Below, piece after piece: positions 1-6,917 of a stretch of DNA of 12,897 bases; the first letter of the stretch is position 1; each line of letters opens with the position of its first letter. The notes under the pieces were generated by a model. The model was not told the origin of the DNA. It worked only from the letters and a program-made list of their open reading frames with translations, and made no database searches. Source of the DNA: Bacillota bacterium (GTDB taxonomy: Bacteria; Bacillota; Sulfobacillia; JABLXB01); NCBI GenBank assembly GCA_024653225.1, contig JANLGA010000052.1, positions 1-12,897 of the forward strand, given 5' to 3'. A program made the translations under genes and the position numbers.

Positions 1-314
1 ATCATGGCCAGAACCAGCGCCTGCTCGCTTCGCTGATACCTCTCAAACAAGTCCGTCGAGAATCGGCCGCTCCGCGCACGAGGGACGCTGAACACCAGCC
101 TGCCGATCCGCGTTGTCATCGTCCTGTCCCTGTGACCATTCCGGTAGCCCTGGCGATCTTCCGTGCGCTCGTAAGGCGCCGCCTTCAGTTGCTCAGTCAA
201 CTGCGCCTCAAGTATCTGGTTCACAACCTGCTCAACCAGCCTGGCGAGTCCGTCGTCCCTGGTCAACAGGCCTTGTACTACGCTCCCATCTACTGTAATC
301 TGGTACTGGGCCAT
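1..314 (-). CDS. IS256-family (Mutator-type) transposase, N-terminal part only
   Basis: This is the first 104 codons of a transposase of about 400 residues; the rest is beyond the left edge. The protein begins MAQYQITVDGSVVQG and continues through LARLVEQVVNQILEAQLTEQL, ERTEDRQGYRNGHRDRTMTTRIG and LVFSVPRARSGRFST to LFERYQRSEQAL. The QGYRNGHRxR and VPRxRxGxF blocks are typical of the N-terminal DNA-binding half of IS256 transposases. The catalytic DDE residues lie further on and cannot be checked. The ATG at 314 is chosen because GGAGGT (322-327) sits seven bases upstream; a second GGAGG directly abuts the start. Whether the copy is intact or active cannot be judged from this fragment. Confidence 0.88.
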   Translation of the reverse strand, partial: MAQYQITVDGSVVQGLLTRDDGLARLVEQVVNQILEAQLTEQLKAAPYERTEDRQGYRNGHRDRTMTTRIGRLVFSVPRARSGRFSTDLFERYQRSEQALVLAM

Positions 315-398
315 CCTCCACACCTCCGGTGATGGGTTTTAGTCAACCATTCATCTACCAGAGGGAGGGTGGCCTCTCCTCCTACCACCGCCTATTGC

Positions 399-424
399 CT
401 TTTACACCATGTTACGGACTCTAC
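399..424. repeat. Probable terminal inverted repeat of the IS256-family element
   Basis: Read on the minus strand from about 423, the sequence runs TAGAGTCCGTAACATGGTG and then TAAAA. It coincides exactly with the point where SIR2-like coding similarity ends. The partner repeat is outside the window, so the assignment rests on position and on general resemblance to IS256-family ends. Confidence 0.45.
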
Positions 425-648
425 TCATCCTTCACAGCCGCCAAGATTTCTCTGGTTTCGGCGCTAAGGACTTCACTACTGAGAACCGATTCAGTGAGTT
501 CGGACGTCAGAGGCAGACCTGCACACTTGCTGCAACCGGCACCAATGAGAAACACGCGACGGCCCTGAACAAGGAGGTTGCGGAAGTTCTCCACTGCTCC
601 CGCGAGGGTCTTGTCCTGCAAGAACGACGAATCACCAGGTTCCGCCAT
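421..648 (-). pseudogene. SIR2-like protein, 5' fragment truncated by the IS element
   Basis: Seventy-five codons remain. The product starts MAEPGDSSFLQDKTLAG, and residues 31-50 carry RRVFLIGAGCSKCAGLPLTS, a clear match to the NAD-binding GAGxSxxAGLP signature at the start of SIR2 (sirtuin-like) domains. The form is that of the SIR2 domains in prokaryotic proteins associated with phage defence (NADase type), not of classical protein deacetylases. Full-length relatives are several hundred residues, so most of the domain, including the catalytic His region, is missing. The stop codon TAG (421-423) appears to be supplied by the IS end. The start at 648 is well supported by GGAGGT (655-660). The remainder of the gene may continue on the far side of the IS. 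No function is expected from the fragment itself. Confidence 0.72.
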
Positions 649-654
649 GATGTC

Positions 655-660
655 ACCTCC
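655..660 (-). promoter_or_regulatory. Shine-Dalgarno site of the SIR2-like gene
   Basis: GGAGGT followed by TGA lies six bases before the ATG at 648. It is a near-perfect anti-16S match, which fixes the start codon and shows that the truncated frame was once a real gene. Confidence 0.75.
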
Positions 661-951
661 AGCACTTCATGGCACTGCTTGTTCCCATCTCGCTTTCCCC
701 CACTGCACTGACTCTCACCATGCCAAGCGGGCCCGGGCCAAGACTATTCGACGACCTCGGAAGCTCTCAGTACCATGGCCGCCCTCATGCCGGGCCCCCT
801 TGGACGGCAGCACCCCGGCGCAGTGTCGCAGCCAATTCTCCCGATGGCCCTCGGGAGGAGGCTTCCCCGGGTACCCCGGCTATTGCCCCTCCCATTACTT
901 ATCACTCAATGAGCGCGTGCACATCTGGATACGCCCCGAACCCACACAAGC

Positions 952-981
952 CTCGACCTGCTACTGTTGTAGCAGGTCGAG
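952..981. repeat. Perfect 13-bp inverted repeat with a 4-base loop
   Basis: The arm CTCGACCTGCTAC (952-964) and its exact complement GTAGCAGGTCGAG (969-981) flank the loop TGTT. Outside a short asymmetric interruption, ACACA (944-948) and TGTGT (986-990) can pair as well, giving a stem of about 18 pairs over 47 bases. Neither side has a T-run, so it is not a standard intrinsic terminator. It could be a protein-binding palindrome, an RNA-stabilising hairpin at the 3' end of the upstream transcript, or a REP-like dispersed element. Confidence 0.7.
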
Positions 982-1051
982 TGTCTGTGTAGCCTGACTG
1001 TATCCCTTGGTACCAGCCTACTCCACCTATTCCATGGTGCGCTAAGCGATT

Positions 1052-1079
1052 CCTTCCTCCGGCTTTCGCCGGTGGAGGG
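1052..1079 (-). terminator. Hairpin just after the BNR-repeat gene, possible terminator
   Basis: Twelve bases (1052-1063, ending CTCCGGC) pair with 1068-1079 (starting GCCGG) with one T-T mismatch and one G-T wobble. On the transcribed (minus) strand the four-base loop is GAAA, a stable GNRA tetraloop. It starts 16 bases beyond the stop codon at 1096, where a terminator would be expected. The bases after it are not T-rich, so efficient Rho-independent termination is doubtful; it may instead protect the mRNA 3' end. Confidence 0.45.
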
Positions 1080-1095
1080 CCGCAGCGCCGCCCGG

Positions 1096-4000
1096 CTACT
1101 CCGGCTTCACCGTCCCGACCCACGTCTGGACGCCCCCGCCGGCCCCGTGCGTCGTCACCAGGAGCACGCTGTCCCCCGACAGAAACGCGCACGCGAGCGC
1201 GGCCGGGTTGCCTATCTGCCCCGTGACCAGGCGCCACGTCTTCCCGTAGTCCGTGCTCATATGGATCCGGAAGAACCGCCCGTCCGTCAGCCGGTAGCCC
1301 CCGAGCAGCCGGCCGGGCGACTCTCGCGACGCGGCGATGAGCTGGAATCTCCAGTCCTCGATGCCCCCGGGGCACCCCACCCGCGAGAGCGGGCGCCCGT
1401 CGTAGGACATCGAGTCGCGGCCGATGTACAGCCGGTCGGCGCCAGCGAGGAGCGGCCTGAGACCGCCCGTTCCCCGCGGTACGGTGGCGAGCGGCGTGAA
1501 CGTCCTTCCCCCGTCGCCTGAGCGGTACAGCCGGTCCCTCGTCGGCGAGAATGCCACGAACTCCGCCTTGCCGCCGGGTCCAGCGACGATCTCCACCCCG
1601 ACGGCGCGGTCGTCGGGCAGTCCCCTGCACCTCGACCAGGTTCGCCCGCCGTCATTGCTGAAGAACGACGCCGCCGAGTTCATGGTCCAGCCCGCCATCA
1701 CCAGGCGGCCGGCGTCAACGGCGCTCGCGGCCGTGCATCTTCCCTTCATCGAACCCGCGCAATACGGTATGTCGGACAGCTCGCCGGGCGTCCGTCCCAT
1801 CGGCTCCCACGTCGTCCCCCCGTCGGTGGTCCTGAACATGGTCTCGCCGAGGCCGTACTCCGAGTACTCCGCCGCGGTCGCATACGCGACGCCCGGTACC
1901 CCTCCGGCGAGGGGTGCAACTGTCTCCAGGCCGCCCCCCGTCCCACCGGTCGCCGGGACCGAGGAGGTCCACAGGAGACCGTCGTCACTGGCGAGGATGC
2001 CCCCCTGGGCCTGCATGAAGGCGTGCGCCCCGCTGCGCATGACCCTCCAGGCTGTCCGCTCTGGGATGAGCGTCCCCTTCACCCAGTCCACTTCGGCGGC
2101 GGGCCACTCGACAGTCCCCGTCGTCCAGCCCTGCGCGCCCGGTGTGGGGGACGGCACGTTGTCAGGGAGCCTCTCGAGGTAGAGAATGCCCGCACCGTTC
2201 GTGTGCAGCGCGAGCCCCGTTCCGGGCCCGGGGTTCAGCCCCACGACTTCCAACCCCGGGTCCAGCCCCGGCACCTCGGACCACGACACGCCGCGATCCA
2301 GGGTGTACCAGACCAGGCCGCTTTGCCTACCCCTCAATATGACGAGTCCCTCGCGACCGGGGTGGGCGACGATCTCGCACAGGTCCTCGTACCACGGAAC
2401 ACCCTTCGCCCAGGGGTACCCGGGGTCCCCACGCCTCCACGTCGCGCCCCAGTCAGCGGTGACCGACAGTCCCCCGTCGCTCACTACGTACGCGCGCGCG
2501 GCGTCGAAGGGGTCGGCTGCGATCCTCCTCACCTGCAGCCCGGACAGCCCGTGGGTCCGTTCGGTCCACACGGAATCCGCCGCAGCCTTCACCCACACGC
2601 CGCCGGCGGTCCCCGCCCACACCGAACCCGTCGGCCCCACCGCCATGTCGGTCACGCCTATCCCGAGGAGTCCGTCGGGTGCGAACGTCTTTCCACCGTC
2701 CCGGCTCACGTGCACGCCGCCCACTGTGCATGGGTCCGCCAGCGCGACCCACACCGCGCCGGGTTCAACGGGGTCGAAGGCCACCGCCGAGACTCCTCCG
2801 TCGGGGAACGCGTCAACCCGCTCCCAGTTCGCGCCCGCGTCGGCGCTGTGATACAGCTCCCCGGCCCGCACCCACGGCGTAAGGCCGCCGCGGACCACGA
2901 CGGCAAACACGGATTCGGCGTTCCGTGGGTCTTGCACGAGCCGCACAACTTCCCAGCCGTCATCCTCCGGGAAACCGACGGGCGATAGCCGCTCCCAGCG
3001 CCCATCGTCGCCCCGCCTCCAGAATTCCCGGGACGGGGAGGATGCGTAGCGTGGCATTCCGCCGGGCTCAGCAGTCGCGGCGCATATCGAGGTGCACGTC
3101 AGTCCTTCGTCAATGGAAATCCACGTGTCGCCGGAATCGGGCGACTTCCACAGTCGGTCGCCGCACGCCAGGTATACGCTGCTCCCGTCCGAGCAAACCG
3201 CCGTAGGGCGCCCGGGCGGACCGGCCAGGCGCTTCCACGAAGTCCCGGCATCCCGGCTGACGGCGGCCTCGCCGCCCCCTTCGGCCACGACCAGGACGGA
3301 ATCCCCGGTCACGACCGCCGGCAGGTACGGGCTCAGCGCGATCCCGGGGTCCAGCCTGGTCCACGTCATGCCGCCATCCGTCGAGGACCACAGTCCCTGC
3401 AGGCCCGCGGAGTAGACGACGCCGTCGGGCGTCACGGAGAGACCGAGTACCCCCTCCACGGCGGACTGCTTCCACGTCCGGCCGCCGTCCCTGGACGTCT
3501 TGACAGCGCCGCGGCCGCCCTCCTCACCGGCGCAGCCGGAACCCAGCAGCAGACTACCGGTGCCCGGGTGGACCAAGATGTCACCCATCAGGTAGCTCGA
3601 CACGCTCGAGCCGGTGGCGGCCCACGACAGTCCGCCGTCCGTGCTGCGGTATAGGGTTACAGTGCTGCCCCCGACCATGCTGCCCTCCGCACATGCAGCG
3701 TAGGCCACCTTGCCCGAGGGATCGAACGTCATCGCGAACGGGTCCGGCAACCCCCGCACCGCGGTCCACGTGCGGCCGCCGTCCGAGCTTCGGTCGAGAC
3801 CGGAACCCTTGGAGTAGAACACGACCCTCGGGTCCCGGGGGCTCACTTCGAGTATGCGCGGGATCCCGCCCCCTTCGAGCCCGAGGTGCTCCCACGTGAT
3901 CCCGCCGTCGGAGCTCGCGTAGAGGCCGTGGTGGATGGTGGCGGCGTAGATCCGTTCACCGCCCGCGCTTGCCGCGATGCAAGCGACGGCGGCCCCGGAT

Positions 4001-4500
4001 GGCCCCAGGTTCCGCCTCCCCAGGATCGAGGACGTCTCCGGGGACACCACCTTCACCAGCCCGACACGCGCGTCGTAGGCGACCTCCGCCCCGAAGAAGC
4101 GAAATACCTCGGCCGGAGTCATGATGTCCCCGCCCCGACCGAAGCAAGCGTGCTTGAGCACAAGGGGTTTCCCCGACACCTCGGCCCTCGACGATCCGGC
4201 GCGGACCACGACACGGTCCGCCCCGCGCGCCGCCTCCAATGGACCCGTCGCCGCCGCGGACGTGACCTGCCAGCCCATCGCCTCGAACACGGCACCCGCC
4301 GGCAGCATCACGTCCAGCCACGAGCGCGCGGCCAGCGCCCCCGGAGCCAGCGGTTTTCCGTCAACCACCACGTGATAGAACTCCCACGCGGGCGAAGCCC
4401 GTGCGGTCTCCCGCGACGGCCCCGCTCCGCAGATCACCAATGCGAGCGTGAGAACCAGCGCCCGCACGGTCCGGTTCTTCCGCAGCTCCATCCACCGCAC
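1096..4500 (-). CDS. Secreted BNR/Asp-box beta-propeller protein with a copper-amine-oxidase-N-like domain
   Basis: The product is about 1134 residues. A basic n-region (ELRKNRTVRA) is followed by a hydrophobic core (LVLTLALVICGAG, about residues 15-27) and a likely signal peptidase I site after ARA near residue 35. Residues about 42-154 resemble the copper amine oxidase N-terminal domain found on many Bacillota exported proteins. The rest holds about fifteen Asp-box repeats of the form SxDGGxTW, for example SSDGGITW, SSDGGRTW, STDGGLSW, SNDGGRTW and STDYGKTW, as in sialidases, sortilin/VPS10 and Ycf48-like proteins. One or two large propellers are expected. No catalytic residues are recognisable, so a binding, structural or assembly role outside the membrane is more likely than an enzymatic one. 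The start is uncertain: GTG 4500 has AGGGGTGA just upstream, ATG 4491 lacks a spaced site, and ATG 4542 would give a long n-region. Confidence 0.85.
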   Translation of the reverse strand: MRWMELRKNRTVRALVLTLALVICGAGPSRETARASPAWEFYHVVVDGKPLAPGALAARSWLDVMLPAGAVFEAMGWQVTSAAATGPLEAARGADRVVVRAGSSRAEVSGKPLVLKHACFGRGGDIMTPAEVFRFFGAEVAYDARVGLVKVVSPETSSILGRRNLGPSGAAVACIAASAGGERIYAATIHHGLYASSDGGITWEHLGLEGGGIPRILEVSPRDPRVVFYSKGSGLDRSSDGGRTWTAVRGLPDPFAMTFDPSGKVAYAACAEGSMVGGSTVTLYRSTDGGLSWAATGSSVSSYLMGDILVHPGTGSLLLGSGCAGEEGGRGAVKTSRDGGRTWKQSAVEGVLGLSVTPDGVVYSAGLQGLWSSTDGGMTWTRLDPGIALSPYLPAVVTGDSVLVVAEGGGEAAVSRDAGTSWKRLAGPPGRPTAVCSDGSSVYLACGDRLWKSPDSGDTWISIDEGLTCTSICAATAEPGGMPRYASSPSREFWRRGDDGRWERLSPVGFPEDDGWEVVRLVQDPRNAESVFAVVVRGGLTPWVRAGELYHSADAGANWERVDAFPDGGVSAVAFDPVEPGAVWVALADPCTVGGVHVSRDGGKTFAPDGLLGIGVTDMAVGPTGSVWAGTAGGVWVKAAADSVWTERTHGLSGLQVRRIAADPFDAARAYVVSDGGLSVTADWGATWRRGDPGYPWAKGVPWYEDLCEIVAHPGREGLVILRGRQSGLVWYTLDRGVSWSEVPGLDPGLEVVGLNPGPGTGLALHTNGAGILYLERLPDNVPSPTPGAQGWTTGTVEWPAAEVDWVKGTLIPERTAWRVMRSGAHAFMQAQGGILASDDGLLWTSSVPATGGTGGGLETVAPLAGGVPGVAYATAAEYSEYGLGETMFRTTDGGTTWEPMGRTPGELSDIPYCAGSMKGRCTAASAVDAGRLVMAGWTMNSAASFFSNDGGRTWSRCRGLPDDRAVGVEIVAGPGGKAEFVAFSPTRDRLYRSGDGGRTFTPLATVPRGTGGLRPLLAGADRLYIGRDSMSYDGRPLSRVGCPGGIEDWRFQLIAASRESPGRLLGGYRLTDGRFFRIHMSTDYGKTWRLVTGQIGNPAALACAFLSGDSVLLVTTHGAGGGVQTWVGTVKPE

Positions 4501-4579
4501 GACAGTCACCCCTTCGCCGCGGCGCAACCACGGTGCATCCATGTGCCACCCTGATTTTACCATGGTGCGGGGGGCGTAG

Positions 4580-5752
4580 TCAGGACGGACGGGACGGTCG
4601 CACCACAAGCGTCCCGTTCACCAAGACCGTCTCCACGACTGTCCGGTAATCGAAGGGTGAGCCCGTCGCGATCGCGATGTCCGCGTCCTTGCCGGCCTCC
4701 AGGCTTCCCAGCCGCTCGGGAATCCCGAGGATCCTCGCGGCGTCCAGGGTCACGGCCTTCAACGCGTCCTCCTCCGGCAGGCCGGCGCGAATCGCGCAGG
4801 CCGCGACGGCCGGCAAGGACGCGAGCGACAACACGGGGTGGTCGGTGGTGAATGAGAACAGCACGCCCTCCTCGCGCAGCCGATCAAGGCCGCCGAGCGT
4901 GGGGAAGCACGATTCCTGCTTCATGGGGGCGGTCAACCCCAGAGGGCCGAGCACGACCGGCGCTCCCGCCGCGGCCAACTCGCGGGCTACCAGCGGGGCT
5001 TCGGTTCCGTGCTCGATCACCACTTTGATCCCGAATTCCGAAGCGATCCGCAGAGCGGTCAGGATGTCGTCCGCCCTGTGGGCATGGACCCGCCACGGGA
5101 CCGCGTTGTCGAGGAGGGGTTGGAGCGACTCGGCCTTCGCCGCCGGGTCCCACTCGCCGTCGCGGGCCGCCTCGGGCCGCCAACCCCCGCGATACGAAAC
5201 GGCGTCGGCGAACGCCTGGCGGAGACAGGCGGCGACCCCCATCCGGCTGGTCGGGTACTTGCCGAGCTTCCCGTAGTGTTTCTTCGGATTCTCCCCGAGG
5301 CCGCCCTTGATCCCCACGGGCGATCGGACGAGCGCTTCGTCGAGCGACGCGCCCGGGATCAGTTTCACGGCGGCGGCCTGCCCGCTCAGTACCTGGATGC
5401 TTCCGGTGGTCACGACGGCCGCGGTGACGCCCGCCGCGACGGCTTGCGCCACAGCCGCGTCCTGGGGACAGAACCCGTCCACCGCCCGCAAGTGGGGCGT
5501 GACGGGGTCGCCCATCTCGTTGAGCTCGTTTGTGTCGTCCCAGTTGCCCTCTTCATCCAGCCCCAGGTGGGTATGGCAGTCAATGAGCCCCGGCATCACC
5601 CACTTGCCCCGGGCATCTATCACCTCGGCGTCGTCCGGCGCGTCCAGGTGTGGGCCGACCGCCGCTATCCTGTTCCCGTCCACGAGCACGTCGGCGTCCT
5701 CAAGCGTCCCGCGCGCTACGGTGAGCACCCTCCCGCCCCTGATGAGGATCAT
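4580..5752 (-). CDS. Amidohydrolase (imidazolonepropionase/Xaa-Pro dipeptidase-related), second tandem copy
   Basis: A 390-residue cytoplasmic metal-dependent hydrolase of the amidohydrolase superfamily (COG1228-like). Visible active-site elements are GLIDCHTHLGL (His60, His62), GIKGGLGENPKK (Lys149, a candidate metal-bridging position), RVHAHRADD (His223/225), IEHGTE (His248) and TTDHPV (Asp304, the conserved acidic residue after strand 8). The composite beta-sandwich is visible at both ends (ILIRGGRVLTVARG; LGSLEAGKDADIAI). All the usual ligands are present. Relatives cleave dipeptides, cyclic amides or imidazolones; the substrate here is unknown. The ATG at 5752 overlaps the previous stop as ATGA and has no strong ribosome binding site, so translation is probably coupled. 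It shares the same block order as the upstream gene, so the two are paralogues. Confidence 0.88.
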   Translation of the reverse strand: MILIRGGRVLTVARGTLEDADVLVDGNRIAAVGPHLDAPDDAEVIDARGKWVMPGLIDCHTHLGLDEEGNWDDTNELNEMGDPVTPHLRAVDGFCPQDAAVAQAVAAGVTAAVVTTGSIQVLSGQAAAVKLIPGASLDEALVRSPVGIKGGLGENPKKHYGKLGKYPTSRMGVAACLRQAFADAVSYRGGWRPEAARDGEWDPAAKAESLQPLLDNAVPWRVHAHRADDILTALRIASEFGIKVVIEHGTEAPLVARELAAAGAPVVLGPLGLTAPMKQESCFPTLGGLDRLREEGVLFSFTTDHPVLSLASLPAVAACAIRAGLPEEDALKAVTLDAARILGIPERLGSLEAGKDADIAIATGSPFDYRTVVETVLVNGTLVVRPSRPS

Positions 5753-6915
5753 CTCGCGGACCCCGCTCCGCCCCACACCCGCCTGCCCCTGATGAATACG
5801 GCGAGCGGCTTCGTTCTCCAGTCGAGCGGGTCGCCGTCCCACACCACTATGTCGGCGTACTTGCCCGCCGCGAGGCTCCCGGTGACGCCGTTTATGCCCA
5901 GGATCCGCGCAGGGGTCTCGGTGATCGCGGCGATAGCGTCCCTCCAGGACATGCCGTACCTGAGGCTGGTCCCGGCGGCATGTCTCAATGACCAGGCCGA
6001 GATTTCCGGGTGGTTCGTCGAGATGGCAACGGCGATCCCCGCCGACACCAGCAACGCCGGCAGGTCGGGGCCGGCGGCCATCTGTTCCCTTCGGGAAGGG
6101 GAAGTGAAATACGGATTGCAGACGACGGGCACGTTCCTCTCGGCCAGCTCGTCCGCGAGGCGCGGCGATTCCGGGGCGTGTTCGAGGACCATCCTCACCC
6201 CGAATTCCCGAGCGACGCCCAGGGCCTGCTCGATCTCGGCGGCGCGGTACGCGTGCACCCTGAGGGGGATGTCGCCGTTCAGCACGGGGATCCACGCCTC
6301 CGCGGCGAGGTCCCTTCGCCCCGGGGCCCGGCCGCCGCTCGCGGTCCCGCGGGCGTACTCCCGGCCGCCGCACATTGATTGCCTCAACAGCGCCACGGCA
6401 GCCATCTTGGTCTGTGGCGAACCGCCTCTCCTCCCGGCGGCCCTCTTCGGCAACTCCCCCAGGGCGCACTTCATCCCCGCGGGATGTTTCAGGACCCTCT
6501 CCCCCGGCCGGCCCCACGTGTGTATCGCGACCGCCTGCCCGCCCACCACGTTGCCGGGACCCGGAAGCACCCCGACCGCGGTGACGCCGCCCGAGACCGC
6601 CCGTTCAAACGCGGGGTCGTACCAGTTCACGCCGTCAATCGCGCGGACCTGGGGCATCAGGGGTCCGGTCAATTCATTCAAGTCATCGCCCATGTCTCCC
6701 CCACCCATCTCCACGAGCCCTATGTGGGAGTGACAATCAATGAGGCCCGGGCCTATCACCGCCTCCTCGAGGACGATTACCTCGCTCCCGGCGGGTTCGC
6801 GGACATCCGGTCCGACCTCCGCTACAGTCCCTCGGTCTGGATCGACGACGATCACCCCGGGTACCGGCGCAGGATAGCCCGGGAGCACCAGGCCGCCCGC
6901 CCTCAGCGCCAGCAT
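5749..6915 (-). CDS. Amidohydrolase (COG1228-like), first tandem copy, with Asn at the catalytic Asp position
   Basis: A 388-residue paralogue of the next gene. It keeps GLIDCHSHIGL (His62, His64), GMKCALGELPKR (Lys149), RVHAYRAAE (His221) and LEHAPE (His246). At the strand-8 site, however, it reads AISTNHPEIS: Asn301 (codon AAC, 6013-6015) stands where the neighbour has Asp in TTDHPV. That Asp normally holds or activates the nucleophilic water, so activity may be altered, lost or adapted. The flanking sandwich domain (LGINGVTGSLAAGKYADIVVWDGDPLDWR) is intact and nothing suggests decay. The ATG at 6915 is chosen for GGAGG (6923-6927), seven bases upstream. It begins two bases after the peptidase stop codon. 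The substrate is unknown; a non-catalytic partner of the second copy is possible. Confidence 0.87.
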   Translation of the reverse strand: MLALRAGGLVLPGYPAPVPGVIVVDPDRGTVAEVGPDVREPAGSEVIVLEEAVIGPGLIDCHSHIGLVEMGGGDMGDDLNELTGPLMPQVRAIDGVNWYDPAFERAVSGGVTAVGVLPGPGNVVGGQAVAIHTWGRPGERVLKHPAGMKCALGELPKRAAGRRGGSPQTKMAAVALLRQSMCGGREYARGTASGGRAPGRRDLAAEAWIPVLNGDIPLRVHAYRAAEIEQALGVAREFGVRMVLEHAPESPRLADELAERNVPVVCNPYFTSPSRREQMAAGPDLPALLVSAGIAVAISTNHPEISAWSLRHAAGTSLRYGMSWRDAIAAITETPARILGINGVTGSLAAGKYADIVVWDGDPLDWRTKPLAVFIRGRRVWGGAGSAR

Positions 6916-6917
6916 TT

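Larger units (their letters stand above)
1..424 (-). mobile_element. IS256-family insertion sequence, one end, running off the left edge
   Basis: The element consists of the transposase gene start (ATG at 314) plus about 110 bases of upstream end sequence. Its outer end is placed near 420-424. There, read on the minus strand, the SIR2-like reading frame stops abruptly and a sequence of the form AGTCCGTAACATGGTGTAAA begins. As I recall, this resembles the GTCC...GTGTAAA ends of IS256-family elements in Gram-positive bacteria. The opposite end and the target-site duplication lie outside the window, so the exact boundary is an estimate good to a few bases. The base composition is less GC-rich than the operon to the right, which fits recent arrival. 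Confidence 0.7.
649..1095. other. Intergenic region without a recognisable gene
   Basis: About 450 bases lie between the stop of the BNR-repeat gene and the start of the SIR2-like gene. Open frames here on either strand give low-complexity Pro/Arg/Ser-rich translations with no recognisable motif and no good ribosome binding site, so I call no gene. The region should hold the promoter of the SIR2-like gene, but I see no convincing -35/-10 pair. The two clear elements are the inverted repeat at 952-981 and the hairpin at 1052-1079, listed separately. Confidence 0.5.

Noticed and set aside
578..997. Plus-strand open frames across the intergenic region
   Set aside because: The translations are unlike any family I know, part lies antisense to the SIR2-like fragment, and there is no convincing ribosome binding site.
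902..1630. Minus-strand open frame overlapping the end of the BNR-repeat gene
   Set aside because: It is Arg/Gly-rich, a frame-shifted shadow of the BNR gene, with no ribosome binding site or motif.
4400..4491. Lipoprotein signal in the BNR-repeat protein (LVIC)
   Set aside because: The residue before the Cys is Ile, not Gly, Ala or Ser, so it is not a proper lipobox. A signal peptidase I site after ARA fits better.
5753..6517. N-terminal extension of the second amidohydrolase
   Set aside because: The extra residues are low-complexity Arg/Gly/Pro sequence in the wrong frame of the first amidohydrolase. The family start (ILIRGGRVLTV) begins at the ATG at 5752.
5009..6733. Long plus-strand open frame (574 codons) opposite the amidohydrolases
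   Set aside because: It has no recognisable motif, is Pro/Arg-rich, and lies antisense to two well-supported enzyme genes. Such frames are common in GC-rich DNA because stop codons are rare.
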